Shown: positions 41,195 to 49,277 of the stretch, one piece after another
How the letters are laid out: each line of letters starts with the position of its first letter
Position numbering within the stretch: position 1 is the first letter of the stretch
From: an uncultured Paracoccaceae bacterium
GTDB taxonomy: Bacteria > Pseudomonadota > Alphaproteobacteria > Rhodobacterales > Rhodobacteraceae
Length of the DNA stretch: 64,000 bases
Direction of reading: 5' to 3'
Assembly: GCA_947503175.1 (NCBI GenBank)
Contig: CANNCO010000002.1
Location: 310,001-374,000, forward strand
Made by a program: the position numbers and the translations under genes
Notes under the pieces: model-generated
What the model was told of the DNA's origin: nothing
Seen by the model: only the letters and a program-made list of their open reading frames with translations
The model's database searches: none

Positions 41195-41536
41195 TCAGAG
41201 AATTGGCTCGGCCAGCGTGACCGTATTTCCATCCGGATCTGCAAGCTGAATGAAGGACGAGAAATCGCCGACCGTCAGGGGTCCGACCTTCATTCCGACC
41301 CCAACGAGTCTTTCCACTTCGCTGGAAATGTCGCTGACGATCAGCGTCATAGCGCCTGACCCCGCACCTTCCGAATTGGCGAAAAGCTGGATACCTGCCG
41401 CATCACCGTGATGCCACTCCATCAGCCCTGCCATCGGGTCGGTATCGGGCCCGCGCCCGAAGAGCCTGCTGTGCCAGTCGACGCTCGCGTCGACATCGGA
41501 GCAGCTGAGGTGCGCGTAGATCCTCTCGAGTGCCAT
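41195..41536 (-). CDS. VOC family protein
   Basis: A 113-residue glyoxalase-like protein, RIYAHLSCSDVDASVDWHSRLFGRGPD at the start and VGPLTVGDFSSFIQLADPDGNTVTLAEP at the end. ATG at 41536 is used because GGGAGG lies 7 bases upstream; an ATG five codons earlier would put that site inside the gene. It follows the SRPBCC gene in the operon divergent from HxlR. Confidence 0.9.
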   Translation of the reverse strand: MALERIYAHLSCSDVDASVDWHSRLFGRGPDTDPMAGLMEWHHGDAAGIQLFANSEGAGSGAMTLIVSDISSEVERLVGVGMKVGPLTVGDFSSFIQLADPDGNTVTLAEPIL

Positions 41537-41550
41537 AGACGAGCCTCCCA

Positions 41551-42018
41551 TCAGGCGTTCTCGGTCTCGCCCTTCGTCATGGACTCTAGATTCTCGAGCG
41601 CCTGGCTGTATCCCTCCCTGTGGCCTTCGATAGCATCCGGGCCGACGAGCGACGTGACCTGATCGGTGAGCAAGAGCTTCGTTCCGCCATCGGCGATCTC
41701 TTCGAAGTCAAACGTGATCAGGGCGATCGTCAGGATCTGCGCCCCCTCCTTGAGGACTTCAGTGAAAATGATGTGCCGATCTGCCTCTACGCTGAGATAG
41801 GAAACTTCCGTGGTCCAGCGCAGATCGCCCTTCGTACCGCAGCGACCGCGCTCGGTTCCGCCGGTCCGCACCTCCGCGGCGTCGATCCGGACCTCGGCAG
41901 TCGGCGACGGCGTGGACCAGGCTTCCCGTAGGGATGGGTCGACGTAGGCCGCGAAGAGCTGCGCCGGTGAGACGGCGAACTCCCGCTCGATTGTGATCGT
42001 GTCATGATGAACTTGCAT
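41551..42018 (-). CDS. SRPBCC (AHSA1-like) domain protein
   Basis: A 155-residue START-like domain: IEREFAVSPAQLFAAYVDPSLREAWSTP at the start, GTKLLLTDQVTSL and EGHREGYSQALENLESM at the end. The start at 42018 gives the usual MQVHHDTITIEREF; a frame extension to 42090 overlaps the operators. It is the first gene of the operon divergent from the HxlR regulator. Confidence 0.91.
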   Translation of the reverse strand: MQVHHDTITIEREFAVSPAQLFAAYVDPSLREAWSTPSPTAEVRIDAAEVRTGGTERGRCGTKGDLRWTTEVSYLSVEADRHIIFTEVLKEGAQILTIALITFDFEEIADGGTKLLLTDQVTSLVGPDAIEGHREGYSQALENLESMTKGETENA

Positions 42019-42038
42019 GAATAGACTCCCCTCTAACC

Positions 42039-42055
42039 GGTTGCAAGTCGCAATC
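42039..42055. promoter_or_regulatory. HxlR operator candidate, left site
   Basis: GGTTGCAAGTCGCAATC is an imperfect palindrome with core TTGCA-N3-CGCAA. It lies 21 bases upstream of the SRPBCC start and resembles the perfect site 37 bases away. Confidence 0.5.
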
Positions 42056-42075
42056 AGATTACATAGATACGCACT

Positions 42076-42092
42076 GATTGCAACTTGCAATC
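42076..42092. promoter_or_regulatory. HxlR operator candidate, right site
   Basis: GATTGCAACTTGCAATC is a perfect palindrome with 8-bp arms around one base. It lies 22 bases before the HxlR start. Two related sites in a divergent promoter fit control of both transcription units by the HxlR dimer. Confidence 0.65.
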
Positions 42093-42113
42093 GGCACAGG
42101 GTAGTCTTCGTAC

Positions 42114-42617
42114 ATGACCCAAAGATCAGGATGCCCCATCAATCTCGCAACGGAAGCGCTCGGCGACCGCTGGAGCATTGTGCTCCTCCGGGACATCATG
42201 TTCGGCGATAAACGCACGTTCCGGGATCTCCTGACCAACTCTCTCGAAGGCATCGCGACCAACATCCTGGCAAGCCGTCTGAAATCGCTTGAGGCGGCGG
42301 GTTTTCTGACGTCCGCACCCGATCCGAACCACAAGCAGCGAACGATCTACAGCCTGACCGAAATGGCCATCGCCCTCCTGCCCGCAATGATCGCACTCGG
42401 CGCCTGGGGCCGGCAGTTCCTGCCCACCGCACCGGAGCTCGCGATCCGCAACAAGGTTCTGGAGGACGGCGGACCGGAACTGCAAGCCGCATTCATGGAC
42501 GAATTGCGCGCACGCCATCTGGGTACTCCCGACATCTGGGACGGACCACCCGTATCGGAGCGGTTGCAGGCCGCCTACGAGGCCGAGGTCGCAATGCAAT
42601 CCTCAAATGAGAATTGA
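42114..42617 (+). CDS. HxlR family transcriptional regulator
   Basis: A 167-residue winged-helix regulator. CPINLATEALGDRWSIVLLRDIMFGDKRTFRDLL and SRLKSLEAAGFLTSAPDPNHKQRTIYSLTE are diagnostic for HxlR/MarR-like proteins. The cysteine at the family's conserved position (near residue 7) could sense oxidants or aldehydes. It is divergent from SRPBCC-VOC and is followed by a YCII gene 12 bases downstream. Confidence 0.93.
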   Translation: MTQRSGCPINLATEALGDRWSIVLLRDIMFGDKRTFRDLLTNSLEGIATNILASRLKSLEAAGFLTSAPDPNHKQRTIYSLTEMAIALLPAMIALGAWGRQFLPTAPELAIRNKVLEDGGPELQAAFMDELRARHLGTPDIWDGPPVSERLQAAYEAEVAMQSSNEN

Positions 42618-42629
42618 AGGGAAAATCAG

Positions 42630-42953
42630 ATGCCGCAGTTTCTGACAATCGGTTATGGCGACAGTGTCGGATATGATCGTACATCTCCCGAAGTGCGGGA
42701 CGCCGCCCATGAACAAGACGCCAGGCTCGTCGCCGAAGGTGCGATCATCGGCATCGCCGGAAATCCGGTTCTCGTCCGAAACCCGGATGCCGATGGCGTA
42801 TCGACCGAAACAGGCCCGTTCATGTCCGCCGATCTTCCCATTGCAGGGTTCGCGCTGATTGAAGCGGACGATCTGGAGGAAGCGATTAGTAAGGTATCCA
42901 ATGTTCCCTGCGCGGTGGCGCACGGCGTGGTTGAGGTTTGGCCGCTTGAATAA
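42630..42953 (+). CDS. YCII-related domain protein
   Basis: A 107-residue protein with the YCII fold: HEQDARLVAEGAIIGIAGNPVLVRNPDADGVSTETGPFMSADLPIAGFALIEADDLEEAISKVSNVPCAVAHGVVEVWPLE shows the family pattern in short pieces such as TETGPFM and GFALIEADDLEEA. It follows HxlR in the same operon. Biochemical role is unknown; such proteins often accompany SRPBCC and VOC genes. Confidence 0.85.
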   Translation: MPQFLTIGYGDSVGYDRTSPEVRDAAHEQDARLVAEGAIIGIAGNPVLVRNPDADGVSTETGPFMSADLPIAGFALIEADDLEEAISKVSNVPCAVAHGVVEVWPLE

Positions 42954-43010
42954 GCCCAACTCAAACGGATTGCCGAGCTGCGCCGAGCGGTTCGCCTGCT
43001 TTGAAAGAAG

Positions 43011-43382
43011 CTATTCCCACGACTCTGATTCGGCATCTACGAGGTGAATGATTGATGCCGGGCTCGAGACCCAGTAGCCATCAAAGTTCTCGCCAAGGTC
43101 TTCGATCTCGTCGCAGCGCGCAACGCCTGCTTCTTTCAGGAGCTTCGCCGCCTCTTTCGTGTCGTCGGTCACAATCTCAAGCCACAACTCAGCTTGGCTC
43201 ATGGCCGTCACTTTGTCGATCCACAGGTTGTTTGCTCCAAACTTGAAGCCCACCGCATCGCCTGATGGCCCTCCTATCTCCTCAAGGCCAAGAGTGTCTT
43301 TGTAAAATGCGACAGTCTGATCGAACTGATGCGGCGGAACCTTCATCGCGATGTTTTTTCCACCCTCAAATCTCGGGGCCAT
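43011..43382 (-). CDS. VOC family protein
   Basis: A 123-residue glyoxalase-like protein: HQFDQTVAFYKDTLGLEEIGGPSGDAVGFKFG near the start, ELWLEIVTDDTKEAAKLLKEAGV in the middle. The start at 43382 has AGGAGG upstream. It stands alone on the minus strand beside the low-GC gap. Base composition is lower in GC than that of its neighbours. Confidence 0.87.
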   Translation of the reverse strand: MAPRFEGGKNIAMKVPPHQFDQTVAFYKDTLGLEEIGGPSGDAVGFKFGANNLWIDKVTAMSQAELWLEIVTDDTKEAAKLLKEAGVARCDEIEDLGENFDGYWVSSPASIIHLVDAESESWE

Positions 43383-43771
43383 GACCTGCCTCCTTTCTAG
43401 ATTATTCGGGCTACTCATCATTTACCATGAAGCTATGGCAGGCAGTAAAGAAATGCGGTGGAGGACAATCGACTCACCAGTGTCGATATCCGGATTGTGG
43501 GTCCCATTATTTTGACCGTCCGGCCTGTCCGACGTTCGCGCATCTCGGAGTAACTCTATATCCGAGAGTTGTTGTGACCGCCTCAGCGCTCAACCGACTA
43601 AGTTATTCCGAATAATACCCGAAAACCTCATTCCCGATATTCGCTGTGCGGAAAACCGACGGCTTGTTTGACAACACCCGAGATTTTTCGTGAACCCGGT
43701 TGCGGAAGCAGTAGTTTCACGGCGCGTCCCAACCCGATTGGAAGAGTCACTTGTCCTTGAGCACTCGAACG
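43383..43771. other. 389-base intergenic region, no gene recognised
   Basis: This stretch is less GC-rich than its surroundings. It contains only short frames that match nothing known to me and no clear RNA or insertion-sequence end. It probably holds the promoter of the VOC gene and the 3' flank of the TetR gene, plus debris from rearrangement. Confidence 0.4.
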
Positions 43772-44368
43772 CTAGCGCAAGAACAAATCTATTGACGCTT
43801 CGATGTTCGACCGCGTCTCTGGAGTCGCGACACGACGTTGATACACCTCTTCAGTCGTAACGATTGCTGTGCCCGCTGTCAGCGAAACGATGTGAAGAAA
43901 CAAGACATTGGGATCAACGTTGCTGCGCCAGCCGGTATCCTGGGCCGCCTTGATCTCCTCCCGCCACCGTTCTGAAAAACCCGCAATCAAGGTCGTCAGA
44001 TCCTCTGACGCGTGACGCATCACGTCGGGATTTCTCAGGATGTGGTGGAGTTCACTATGATCTTTGGCCCAGTCGATGTAAGCCAGCATCATCGCGCGCA
44101 GGCGAGCCGGTCCTGGTGGGTCGGCATCCGCGGCTTCTGACGCGGCGAAGAGACTGCCCACACCTTCCACGGCAATCGCATTCAGCAGATCCGACTTCGT
44201 CGCAAAATGGCGGAGTGGTGCCGCATGGCTGACACCGAGGTCGCGCGCCAACCCTCGCAGGCTCAGGCCTTCCACCCCCTTTTCACCCAAGGTTTCAATC
44301 GCGCGATCTAGCAAGGCCTGGCGCAGATTTCCGTGATGATAAGGCGCGTTCACTTTATCTTCTCTCAT
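43772..44368 (-). CDS. TetR family transcriptional regulator
   Basis: A 198-residue TetR regulator. The helix-turn-helix is LGEKGVEGLSLRGLARDLGVSHAAPLRHFATKSDLLNAI; the HAAPLRHF recognition helix is typical of the WHG/TetR_C_13 group. It is divergent from a two-gene unit encoding a membrane protein and a deiodinase-like protein. A 42-bp palindrome right at its start codon is the likely operator. Confidence 0.93.
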   Translation of the reverse strand: MREDKVNAPYHHGNLRQALLDRAIETLGEKGVEGLSLRGLARDLGVSHAAPLRHFATKSDLLNAIAVEGVGSLFAASEAADADPPGPARLRAMMLAYIDWAKDHSELHHILRNPDVMRHASEDLTTLIAGFSERWREEIKAAQDTGWRSNVDPNVLFLHIVSLTAGTAIVTTEEVYQRRVATPETRSNIEASIDLFLR

Positions 44369-44371
44369 AAT

Positions 44372-44413
44372 GTTGACAACGCCTACATGTCACTCTATGT
44401 AGACGACGACAAC
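44372..44413. promoter_or_regulatory. TetR operator candidate, 42-bp inverted repeat
   Basis: Arms of 17 bases match at 13 positions around an 8-base centre, with inner CTACAT/ATGTAG and outer GTTG/CAAC perfectly symmetric. The element begins 3 bases upstream of the TetR start and ends 62 bases before the membrane-protein gene. Confidence 0.65.
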
Positions 44414-44475
44414 ATGATCGGTTCCATAGCCTTTGTCAACGAGGCCGATCGAACAAACCCAAGAAAGGAAGCGCA

Positions 44476-44952
44476 ATGCCCGATGTCTTGATGTCACTCC
44501 TCACTGGCCTGCTCGGCCTCGGCACCGGTATTTTCGTAGTGCTGTCGTTGATCGAAAAACCGGTCTGGCGGTTGATGTGGGCGCCGCATTCGGCGCAGGT
44601 CGGCGATGACGAGGCGCGTAAGGTGCATACCATTCTAAAGCGGGTGATCCACCTGCTGCCGCCGACCATGATGACGACGATGGGCACCGCGACGCTTCTA
44701 GTAATCGTCCTGCTGGTGCAGACCGGATTCTCGACAGCCAGCATCGCCTTGGCGACGCTGTTTTTTGTGCAGCTGGGCCTGATCGTTGCCCGCCTTTTCA
44801 AGGATATCCGCGGCGTCGATACCGTGCCCTCTGACGGGGACGTGGTCGCCGTGCGCGACGGTCTCGGCGCGCTGGCGCTGCTCCATCACCGCGGACTGTT
44901 GATGACGCTGAGCACGCTTGTGGCCGTGCTGGCCCTGCAAGCCCTCGCCTAA
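44476..44952 (+). CDS. Four-helix membrane protein
   Basis: A 158-residue inner-membrane protein with about four hydrophobic segments: LLTGLLGLGTGIFVVLSLIE, TATLLVIVLLVQTGF, IALATLFFVQLGLIVARLF and LLMTLSTLVAVLALQALA. AAAGGAAG precedes the ATG. It probably forms an operon with the deiodinase-like gene 30 bases downstream. The family is not recognised with certainty. Confidence 0.78.
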   Translation: MPDVLMSLLTGLLGLGTGIFVVLSLIEKPVWRLMWAPHSAQVGDDEARKVHTILKRVIHLLPPTMMTTMGTATLLVIVLLVQTGFSTASIALATLFFVQLGLIVARLFKDIRGVDTVPSDGDVVAVRDGLGALALLHHRGLLMTLSTLVAVLALQALA

Positions 44953-44982
44953 GCCCTACCACCCCAAAACAGGAGAAGTCCG

Positions 44983-45672
44983 ATGACCAACACACAATCG
45001 AACACCTATGGCTACCGTCGGTTCACCCCCGAAGAGTACGACTTTACCGTCGATGATGGCTTGAAGGCCGGCGACACGTTCAAGGATGCCAAACTGCGCA
45101 AGCTGGACGGTCAAACTGTCCACCTGTCCGACTATCTCAACGAAAAGCCACTCGTTCTCGAGACCGGCAGCATGACCTGTCCGATGTACGCGCAAAGTGT
45201 CCCGCCAATGATGAAGCTGATGGAGAAGTATCCGGAACTCGACCATGTATTGCTGTATGTGCGCGAAGCCCATCCAGGCGAGCTTCAGCCGCAACACCGG
45301 ACAGAGGCCGAAAAGATCGACGCCGCCAAAAAGACCAAGCGACGCTATGGCGACGCGCGCACCATCCTTGTCGATGATGTGAACGGGACCGCCCACCGGC
45401 GTTACGGGACCATGCCGAACTCGATTTTCGTGATCGCGCCAGACGGAAAGATCCTGTTCCGCAGCATCTGGAACAACGCAGACGACATGGACGCAATCCT
45501 CGGTGCTGTCGCGAAGGGCCAGCAAGTTCGGTCCCGCGAACTCAAGGCCGTTCCGCCGTTTTCTTTCCGGGCCGCCAGGACGCTTTTCATGGGCGGGATT
45601 GTCGCGATCTGGGACTTCGTTCGCGGCCTCCACCGGCTCGTGGCGAACCACAAGAAGGTCGGCAACATGTAA
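44983..45672 (+). CDS. Iodothyronine deiodinase-like thioredoxin-fold protein
   Basis: A 229-residue thioredoxin-fold protein. LNEKPLVLETGSMTCPMYAQSVPPM places a single cysteine (C66) where vertebrate deiodinases have selenocysteine (GSxTxPxF). ELDHVLLYVREAHPGE and RYGTMPNSIFVIAPDGKILFRSIW are also family-like. A C-terminal extension follows (SFRAARTLFMGGIVAIWDFVRG), with a hydrophobic turn that may contact the membrane. Bacterial members are little studied; peroxidase- or reductase-like chemistry is possible. It is controlled with the membrane protein by the divergent TetR. Confidence 0.82.
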   Translation: MTNTQSNTYGYRRFTPEEYDFTVDDGLKAGDTFKDAKLRKLDGQTVHLSDYLNEKPLVLETGSMTCPMYAQSVPPMMKLMEKYPELDHVLLYVREAHPGELQPQHRTEAEKIDAAKKTKRRYGDARTILVDDVNGTAHRRYGTMPNSIFVIAPDGKILFRSIWNNADDMDAILGAVAKGQQVRSRELKAVPPFSFRAARTLFMGGIVAIWDFVRGLHRLVANHKKVGNM

Positions 45673-45757
45673 GCGGCGCTCGCTGACGGAGCCGTCCCCA
45701 GCATGCCGCACTTCGCGGCGCGACCATCACCCCATCACTCAGGAAGGAAAGCTTCCA

Positions 45758-45841
45758 ATGGCATACTTAAGAGTTCCAGCTCTGTTTCTCTCGGCCCTCA
45801 TTCTTGCGGGGTGTTGGGAAGAAGAAGCCACCGCACCTTCG
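45758..45841 (+). pseudogene. Lipoprotein gene fragment (N-terminus only)
   Basis: AGGAAGGAAAGC leads to an ATG encoding MAYLRVPALFLSALILAGC, a textbook lipoprotein signal peptide with lipobox LAGC. Within about ten further codons (WEEEATAPS) the sequence turns into the reverse complement of the fhuF-like gene. The frame then runs as antisense to 46237. Only the export signal of a lost lipoprotein remains, probably once the third gene after the deiodinase-like gene. The right boundary is approximate. Confidence 0.65.
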
Positions 45842-46215
45842 TGGATGTTGAGGTCAAATGCGAGGCTCACCCCTTTTTCGCCATCTTCTTCCCAATGCAC
45901 AAACCGTTCAGACAGGCTGATGGCATCGGGTTTTGCGGCTACAAGCCAAAGGCCGCGCAGAGCCAGACCTGCAATGGGTTCACAGATACTCCATGACACC
46001 GTTCCAATCAGGTACGCCGCCGCGAGTTTTGCGTCGCCGCCCGGTTCATTGAGAATTGCGTCCGCAATCAGGCGGCGGGCGCAGTCGTCTGTCACGTCCG
46101 ATAGTGACAGGCTGGCCGCAGACGAATTGTCCAGCCTGAGGACAGGAGAGAACGCGCCCTCCAGCGGCGTGAGATCTGCCAATAGATCGTGGAGGACGCG
46201 CGGCATCTGGCTCAT
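45842..46215 (-). pseudogene. Siderophore-iron reductase FhuF-like, C-terminally truncated
   Basis: The frame starts at 46215 within the stop of the binding-protein gene (ATGA) and reads MPRVLHDLLADLTPLEGAF, AAAYLIGTVSWSICEPIAGLALRGLWL and ISLSERFVHWEEDGEKGVSLAFDLNI, which resemble the N-terminal half of FhuF-type ferric-siderophore reductases. The C-terminal domain with the four-cysteine iron-sulfur motif is missing: at about 45842 it meets the lipoprotein fragment. The left boundary is approximate. It was the last gene of the iron operon. Confidence 0.72.
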
Positions 46216-47165
46216 TCGACAACGAGATCGCGATTGATGCCATCCTGTCCGATCACATTGGCGAAGGCACGCGCCGCATCCAGAACGGACCCCCAAGAGG
46301 TGCCGTAGACGGATTTGCTATCGACGGCAAAAACCTGACCCGCCTTTGCCACTTCGGTCGCTTGCACCACAGGATTGGCCATGAATTCAGCGACGGCGGG
46401 ATCCATTGACCCAATCTGATCATCTGCATTGGCGATCAGGATCATGACGTCAGATGGGTTGTTCCCCAATATCTCGACCGACAGAGGGACCCAGTCGTCA
46501 ATCGTTTGCTCATAAGGTGTTCGGACAATATCCAAAGCAGGTATGGCAAGGCTGAGAGACTGCTTGTTGGGAACACCTGAGATTGTGTTGTCCCAATATT
46601 GGACGAAAGAGACGGTCGTTTGAGGCAGGACATCGTCAATCTCTTGCCGGATTGTCGCGATTTCTGCTTCGAATTGGGCCTGAAGGGCCTCGGCCTCGTC
46701 CATACGGCCCACCGCGTCAGCAAATTGCAGCAGGGTTGCGTCCATCGGCTGACTGAACATGTCGATAATGATGGTTGGCGCGATGCGGCTGTAGGTTTCA
46801 TAGGCGCCCTGGGGCCACGGGGTTGCGATGATCAGGTCAGGGGCAAGGGCGGCAACGGCTTCGGCATCAGGTTCCCGGTATGATCCGATGAAAGCGATGT
46901 CCGTCGCATCAAAGCCACGCAACCTGCGGAACACGGGGCCGTCGTCGGTGATATGGCCCGCGCTGCCAACGGGTGTGACATTCAGTTCCAACAGCGGCAA
47001 AAGCCCGTTCTGGTCTTGGAGTGTGACGATGCGTTCTGGGTTTGCAGGAATGCAGTCTTCGCCAGCGGCATGGGCGAACGCACGAAAGCCGTCCGCGCAA
47101 TCAAGTGCAGCGGCGGGGGTTGCGGTGAGTAAGATAAAGGCGGTGATCTTGATGAGGGGTTTCAT
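46212..47165 (-). CDS. Iron/siderophore ABC transporter substrate-binding protein (array member 1)
   Basis: A 317-residue Peripla_BP_2 (helical-backbone metal receptor) protein. The signal peptide is MKPLIKITAFILLTATPAAA. The mature protein opens DCADGFRAFAHAAGEDC with a conserved cysteine pair, then PERIVTLQDQNGLLPLLEL, the first lobe. AVAALAPDLIIATPWPQG and YSRIAPTIIIDMF are family motifs. ATG at 47165 follows AAAGGATG. It is the last intact of five tandem binding-protein genes downstream of one FecCD/ATPase pump. Confidence 0.9.
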   Translation of the reverse strand: MKPLIKITAFILLTATPAAALDCADGFRAFAHAAGEDCIPANPERIVTLQDQNGLLPLLELNVTPVGSAGHITDDGPVFRRLRGFDATDIAFIGSYREPDAEAVAALAPDLIIATPWPQGAYETYSRIAPTIIIDMFSQPMDATLLQFADAVGRMDEAEALQAQFEAEIATIRQEIDDVLPQTTVSFVQYWDNTISGVPNKQSLSLAIPALDIVRTPYEQTIDDWVPLSVEILGNNPSDVMILIANADDQIGSMDPAVAEFMANPVVQATEVAKAGQVFAVDSKSVYGTSWGSVLDAARAFANVIGQDGINRDLVVE

Positions 47166-47196
47166 CGTGTCATCCTTTCGGTGTGAAAATGGTGGA

Positions 47197-48138
47197 TTAT
47201 TCTGGAACGTCTGTGGCCGTACCGCCGTCGATTGCCGCGTTGATCTTTGGCTCCAGCTGCTCAAGCGCAAAAGGCAGGCTGAGGATTGACCCGTGGCTGA
47301 ACGCCGCCGTTAGAACACTGTCCGTGAACACTTCTCGCCCCTCTTGGAACGCCATGAGTGCCGGACGCAGGGCAAGGCCTTCGATCTTATTCCGTTGGTC
47401 TTGGCTGCCATTCGTGACCCAAATCAGAACGTCGGCATCAATGATCTCCAATTCTTCCTCTGAGAACGAGAGGGCAAACTCCCCGCTTGGCGTGGCTTCG
47501 GTGACTTGGTCAGGGACACGAAACCCAAGGTTGGATAGCAATAAGGGCCGAACATCGTTGCCCGCGTAGACGCCCAGCGTGTCGTTCCAATAATATGCGA
47601 CAGCGGCAGTAAGACCTTGCCATTCGGGGTTGCGCGCCGCCATCGCGGCAATATCTGCGCGCAGGTCTGCGACCAGCTTTTCAGCCTCTTCCAACTTGCC
47701 CGTTGCTTCGCCAGCGATCAGCGCAAGCTGATCCCATGGCAAAGCATAATCGCCCACGCCTTTCGGCACGGCAACAACAGGTGCGATCTTGGACAGTTGG
47801 TCATACTCATCCGGGGTGATGCCCGACCAGATGGCCAGGATGACATCAGGTTCGGATGCCGCGATCTGCTCAAAGTTCAGATCGCCCCGCAGGACTTCCG
47901 GATCGGATGACAGCAACGATTGTGCCCAAGGCCATAGCCCATTTTCAGTATCGCCATACCAGTACCGGATCGCCACGGGCTGAATACCAAGGGCCAGCAG
48001 GTTGTCAGCACCGTTATAGTCCACACTGGCCAAACGCGTCGGCGCCGTTTCGATGATTGTCGTGCCGAACTTATGTTCGATTGTCAGAGGGTATTCCTGC
48101 GCAAAAGCAGGAGATACCGTTATCACTAGCGTCGCCAA
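47197..48138 (-). CDS. Iron/siderophore ABC transporter substrate-binding protein (array member 2, start uncertain)
   Basis: A Peripla_BP_2 protein of about 313 residues, of the FatB/FepB-like type. The mature part starts QEYPLTIEHKFGTTII and has RLASVDYNGADNLLALGIQPVAI, ASEPDVILAIWSGI and IAPVVAVPKG. It lacks the N-terminal cysteine pair of members 1, 3 and 4. The only standard in-frame start is TTG 48138, which gives a signal peptide without positive residues. The codons upstream (FKHLKLVLATLV) look like a proper signal sequence whose ATG is now TTC. Translation start is therefore doubtful. Confidence 0.85.
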   Translation of the reverse strand: MATLVITVSPAFAQEYPLTIEHKFGTTIIETAPTRLASVDYNGADNLLALGIQPVAIRYWYGDTENGLWPWAQSLLSSDPEVLRGDLNFEQIAASEPDVILAIWSGITPDEYDQLSKIAPVVAVPKGVGDYALPWDQLALIAGEATGKLEEAEKLVADLRADIAAMAARNPEWQGLTAAVAYYWNDTLGVYAGNDVRPLLLSNLGFRVPDQVTEATPSGEFALSFSEEELEIIDADVLIWVTNGSQDQRNKIEGLALRPALMAFQEGREVFTDSVLTAAFSHGSILSLPFALEQLEPKINAAIDGGTATDVPE

Positions 48139-48226
48139 AACTAACTTGAGATGTTTGAAAGCGCGTCCTTTCGCATCGGTGCATGATGCTGGCCCGCCCC
48201 CGGTCGAGGCTGGCTTGCACTTTTGA

Positions 48227-49195
48227 TCAGTTGTAATTCAGTGGGTTTCCCATTGTGCCGATCAGCATCATCGTCGTGGCAAAGAATGCGTCAGGCGACC
48301 AGCTTGCGGCCTCGACAACGGGGACTGGGATGACCCGTCCTTCTTGACAGGCAGTGAGTGCCGCGCACCAAGATGGTAGCAATGCATCCATATTGGCAAT
48401 GGCGTCTGCAGGCGTTTCGCCGTTCTGGTTGGCGTAAGAAAGAAACACCCAGTCCGCATCGAATTGCTCCAACACTTCGGCCGAAAAAGTGTCGGACTGA
48501 CCTTCCGGGATGTCGTTGATGATATCCGGCGCATCAATACCCGCATCGCGCAGGATTTGGCCAAGCCCAGGCCAAGTGTGAAACGCATAGAGCTCCCCGT
48601 CACCGGGGATCAAAATGGATGCGGTTGTCCCTTCGGGCACCAAGCTGCGCAATGTCTCGATCTGATAGGTGTAGCGCGCCTTGACCTCTGCCAGTTCCGC
48701 TTGGGTCCCGGTGATATCGGCAAGGTAGTCGTGGGTGGCAAAGCCCGTGCGTTCTTCGATGTTAATACTGATTGTGGGCGCAACCAGCGACAGTTTCTCA
48801 ATATCCCCATTGAACCAATCACCCCAATGCCCGACGATAATCAAATCAGGGTTCAACGCGGCAATTGTCTCGTAATCGATGAATTCGTAGTCACCGATAA
48901 AGGCGACGTTATCGGCGGAATCAAAATCGACCCCGACGTTGTTCATGCCGCCGCGAATGAAATGCGAGCCGTCGGGCAAAGTGGACCCGGTAGTGCCTAT
49001 CGGAACAACCCCCAGCTCATAAAGCGGAACGAAAATCGCCTCGTCCACTGTCGTGACAATCCGTTGCGGGTCGGAGGGGATGCAAACGCTGACGTCGCGG
49101 TCATCGACAAAAGCGCGCTGATCATCATTGCAGTCTGCTAATGCTTGCGTGGCCAAAGCGGCGAGTGCCGCGCCGGTGTTGAGTACATGTTTCAT
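48227..49195 (-). CDS. Iron/siderophore ABC transporter substrate-binding protein (array member 3)
   Basis: A 322-residue Peripla_BP_2 protein. The signal peptide is MKHVLNTGAALAALATQALA. The mature protein has the DCNDDQRAFVDDRDVSVC cysteine pair and PQRIVTTVDEAIFVPLYELGV. ALNPDLIIVGHWGDWFNG and SLVAPTISINI follow. The C-terminal WCAALTACQEGRVIPVP has a second pair of cysteines, shared with member 4. A 38-bp repeat precedes the gene. Its ligand is unknown; iron chelates are likely from the operon. Confidence 0.9.
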   Translation of the reverse strand: MKHVLNTGAALAALATQALADCNDDQRAFVDDRDVSVCIPSDPQRIVTTVDEAIFVPLYELGVVPIGTTGSTLPDGSHFIRGGMNNVGVDFDSADNVAFIGDYEFIDYETIAALNPDLIIVGHWGDWFNGDIEKLSLVAPTISINIEERTGFATHDYLADITGTQAELAEVKARYTYQIETLRSLVPEGTTASILIPGDGELYAFHTWPGLGQILRDAGIDAPDIINDIPEGQSDTFSAEVLEQFDADWVFLSYANQNGETPADAIANMDALLPSWCAALTACQEGRVIPVPVVEAASWSPDAFFATTMMLIGTMGNPLNYN

Positions 49196-49215
49196 AAGCC
49201 AAAGTTCCGTGAGGT

Positions 49216-49253
49216 TTTTGGAACGGCTGGGTGGCGCGATAGCTGCCTGACCG
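49216..49253 (-). repeat. Intercistronic 38-bp repeat, copy A
   Basis: TTTTGGAACGGCTGGGTGGC followed by a GCTGCCTGACCG end lies upstream of array member 3. It matches copy B at 51191-51228 with one insertion and one deletion. A weaker relative may lie near 50270-50310. Confidence 0.75.
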
Positions 49254-49277
49254 CATGGTTGATGTTCTCGTGGCGGC

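Noticed and set aside
30000-43400. Integron-like cassette array (many small VOC, GNAT, DHFR-like and DUF1801 genes)
   Set aside because: Genes lie on both strands, overlap in operons with their own regulators, and no attC-like sites or integrase were seen between them.
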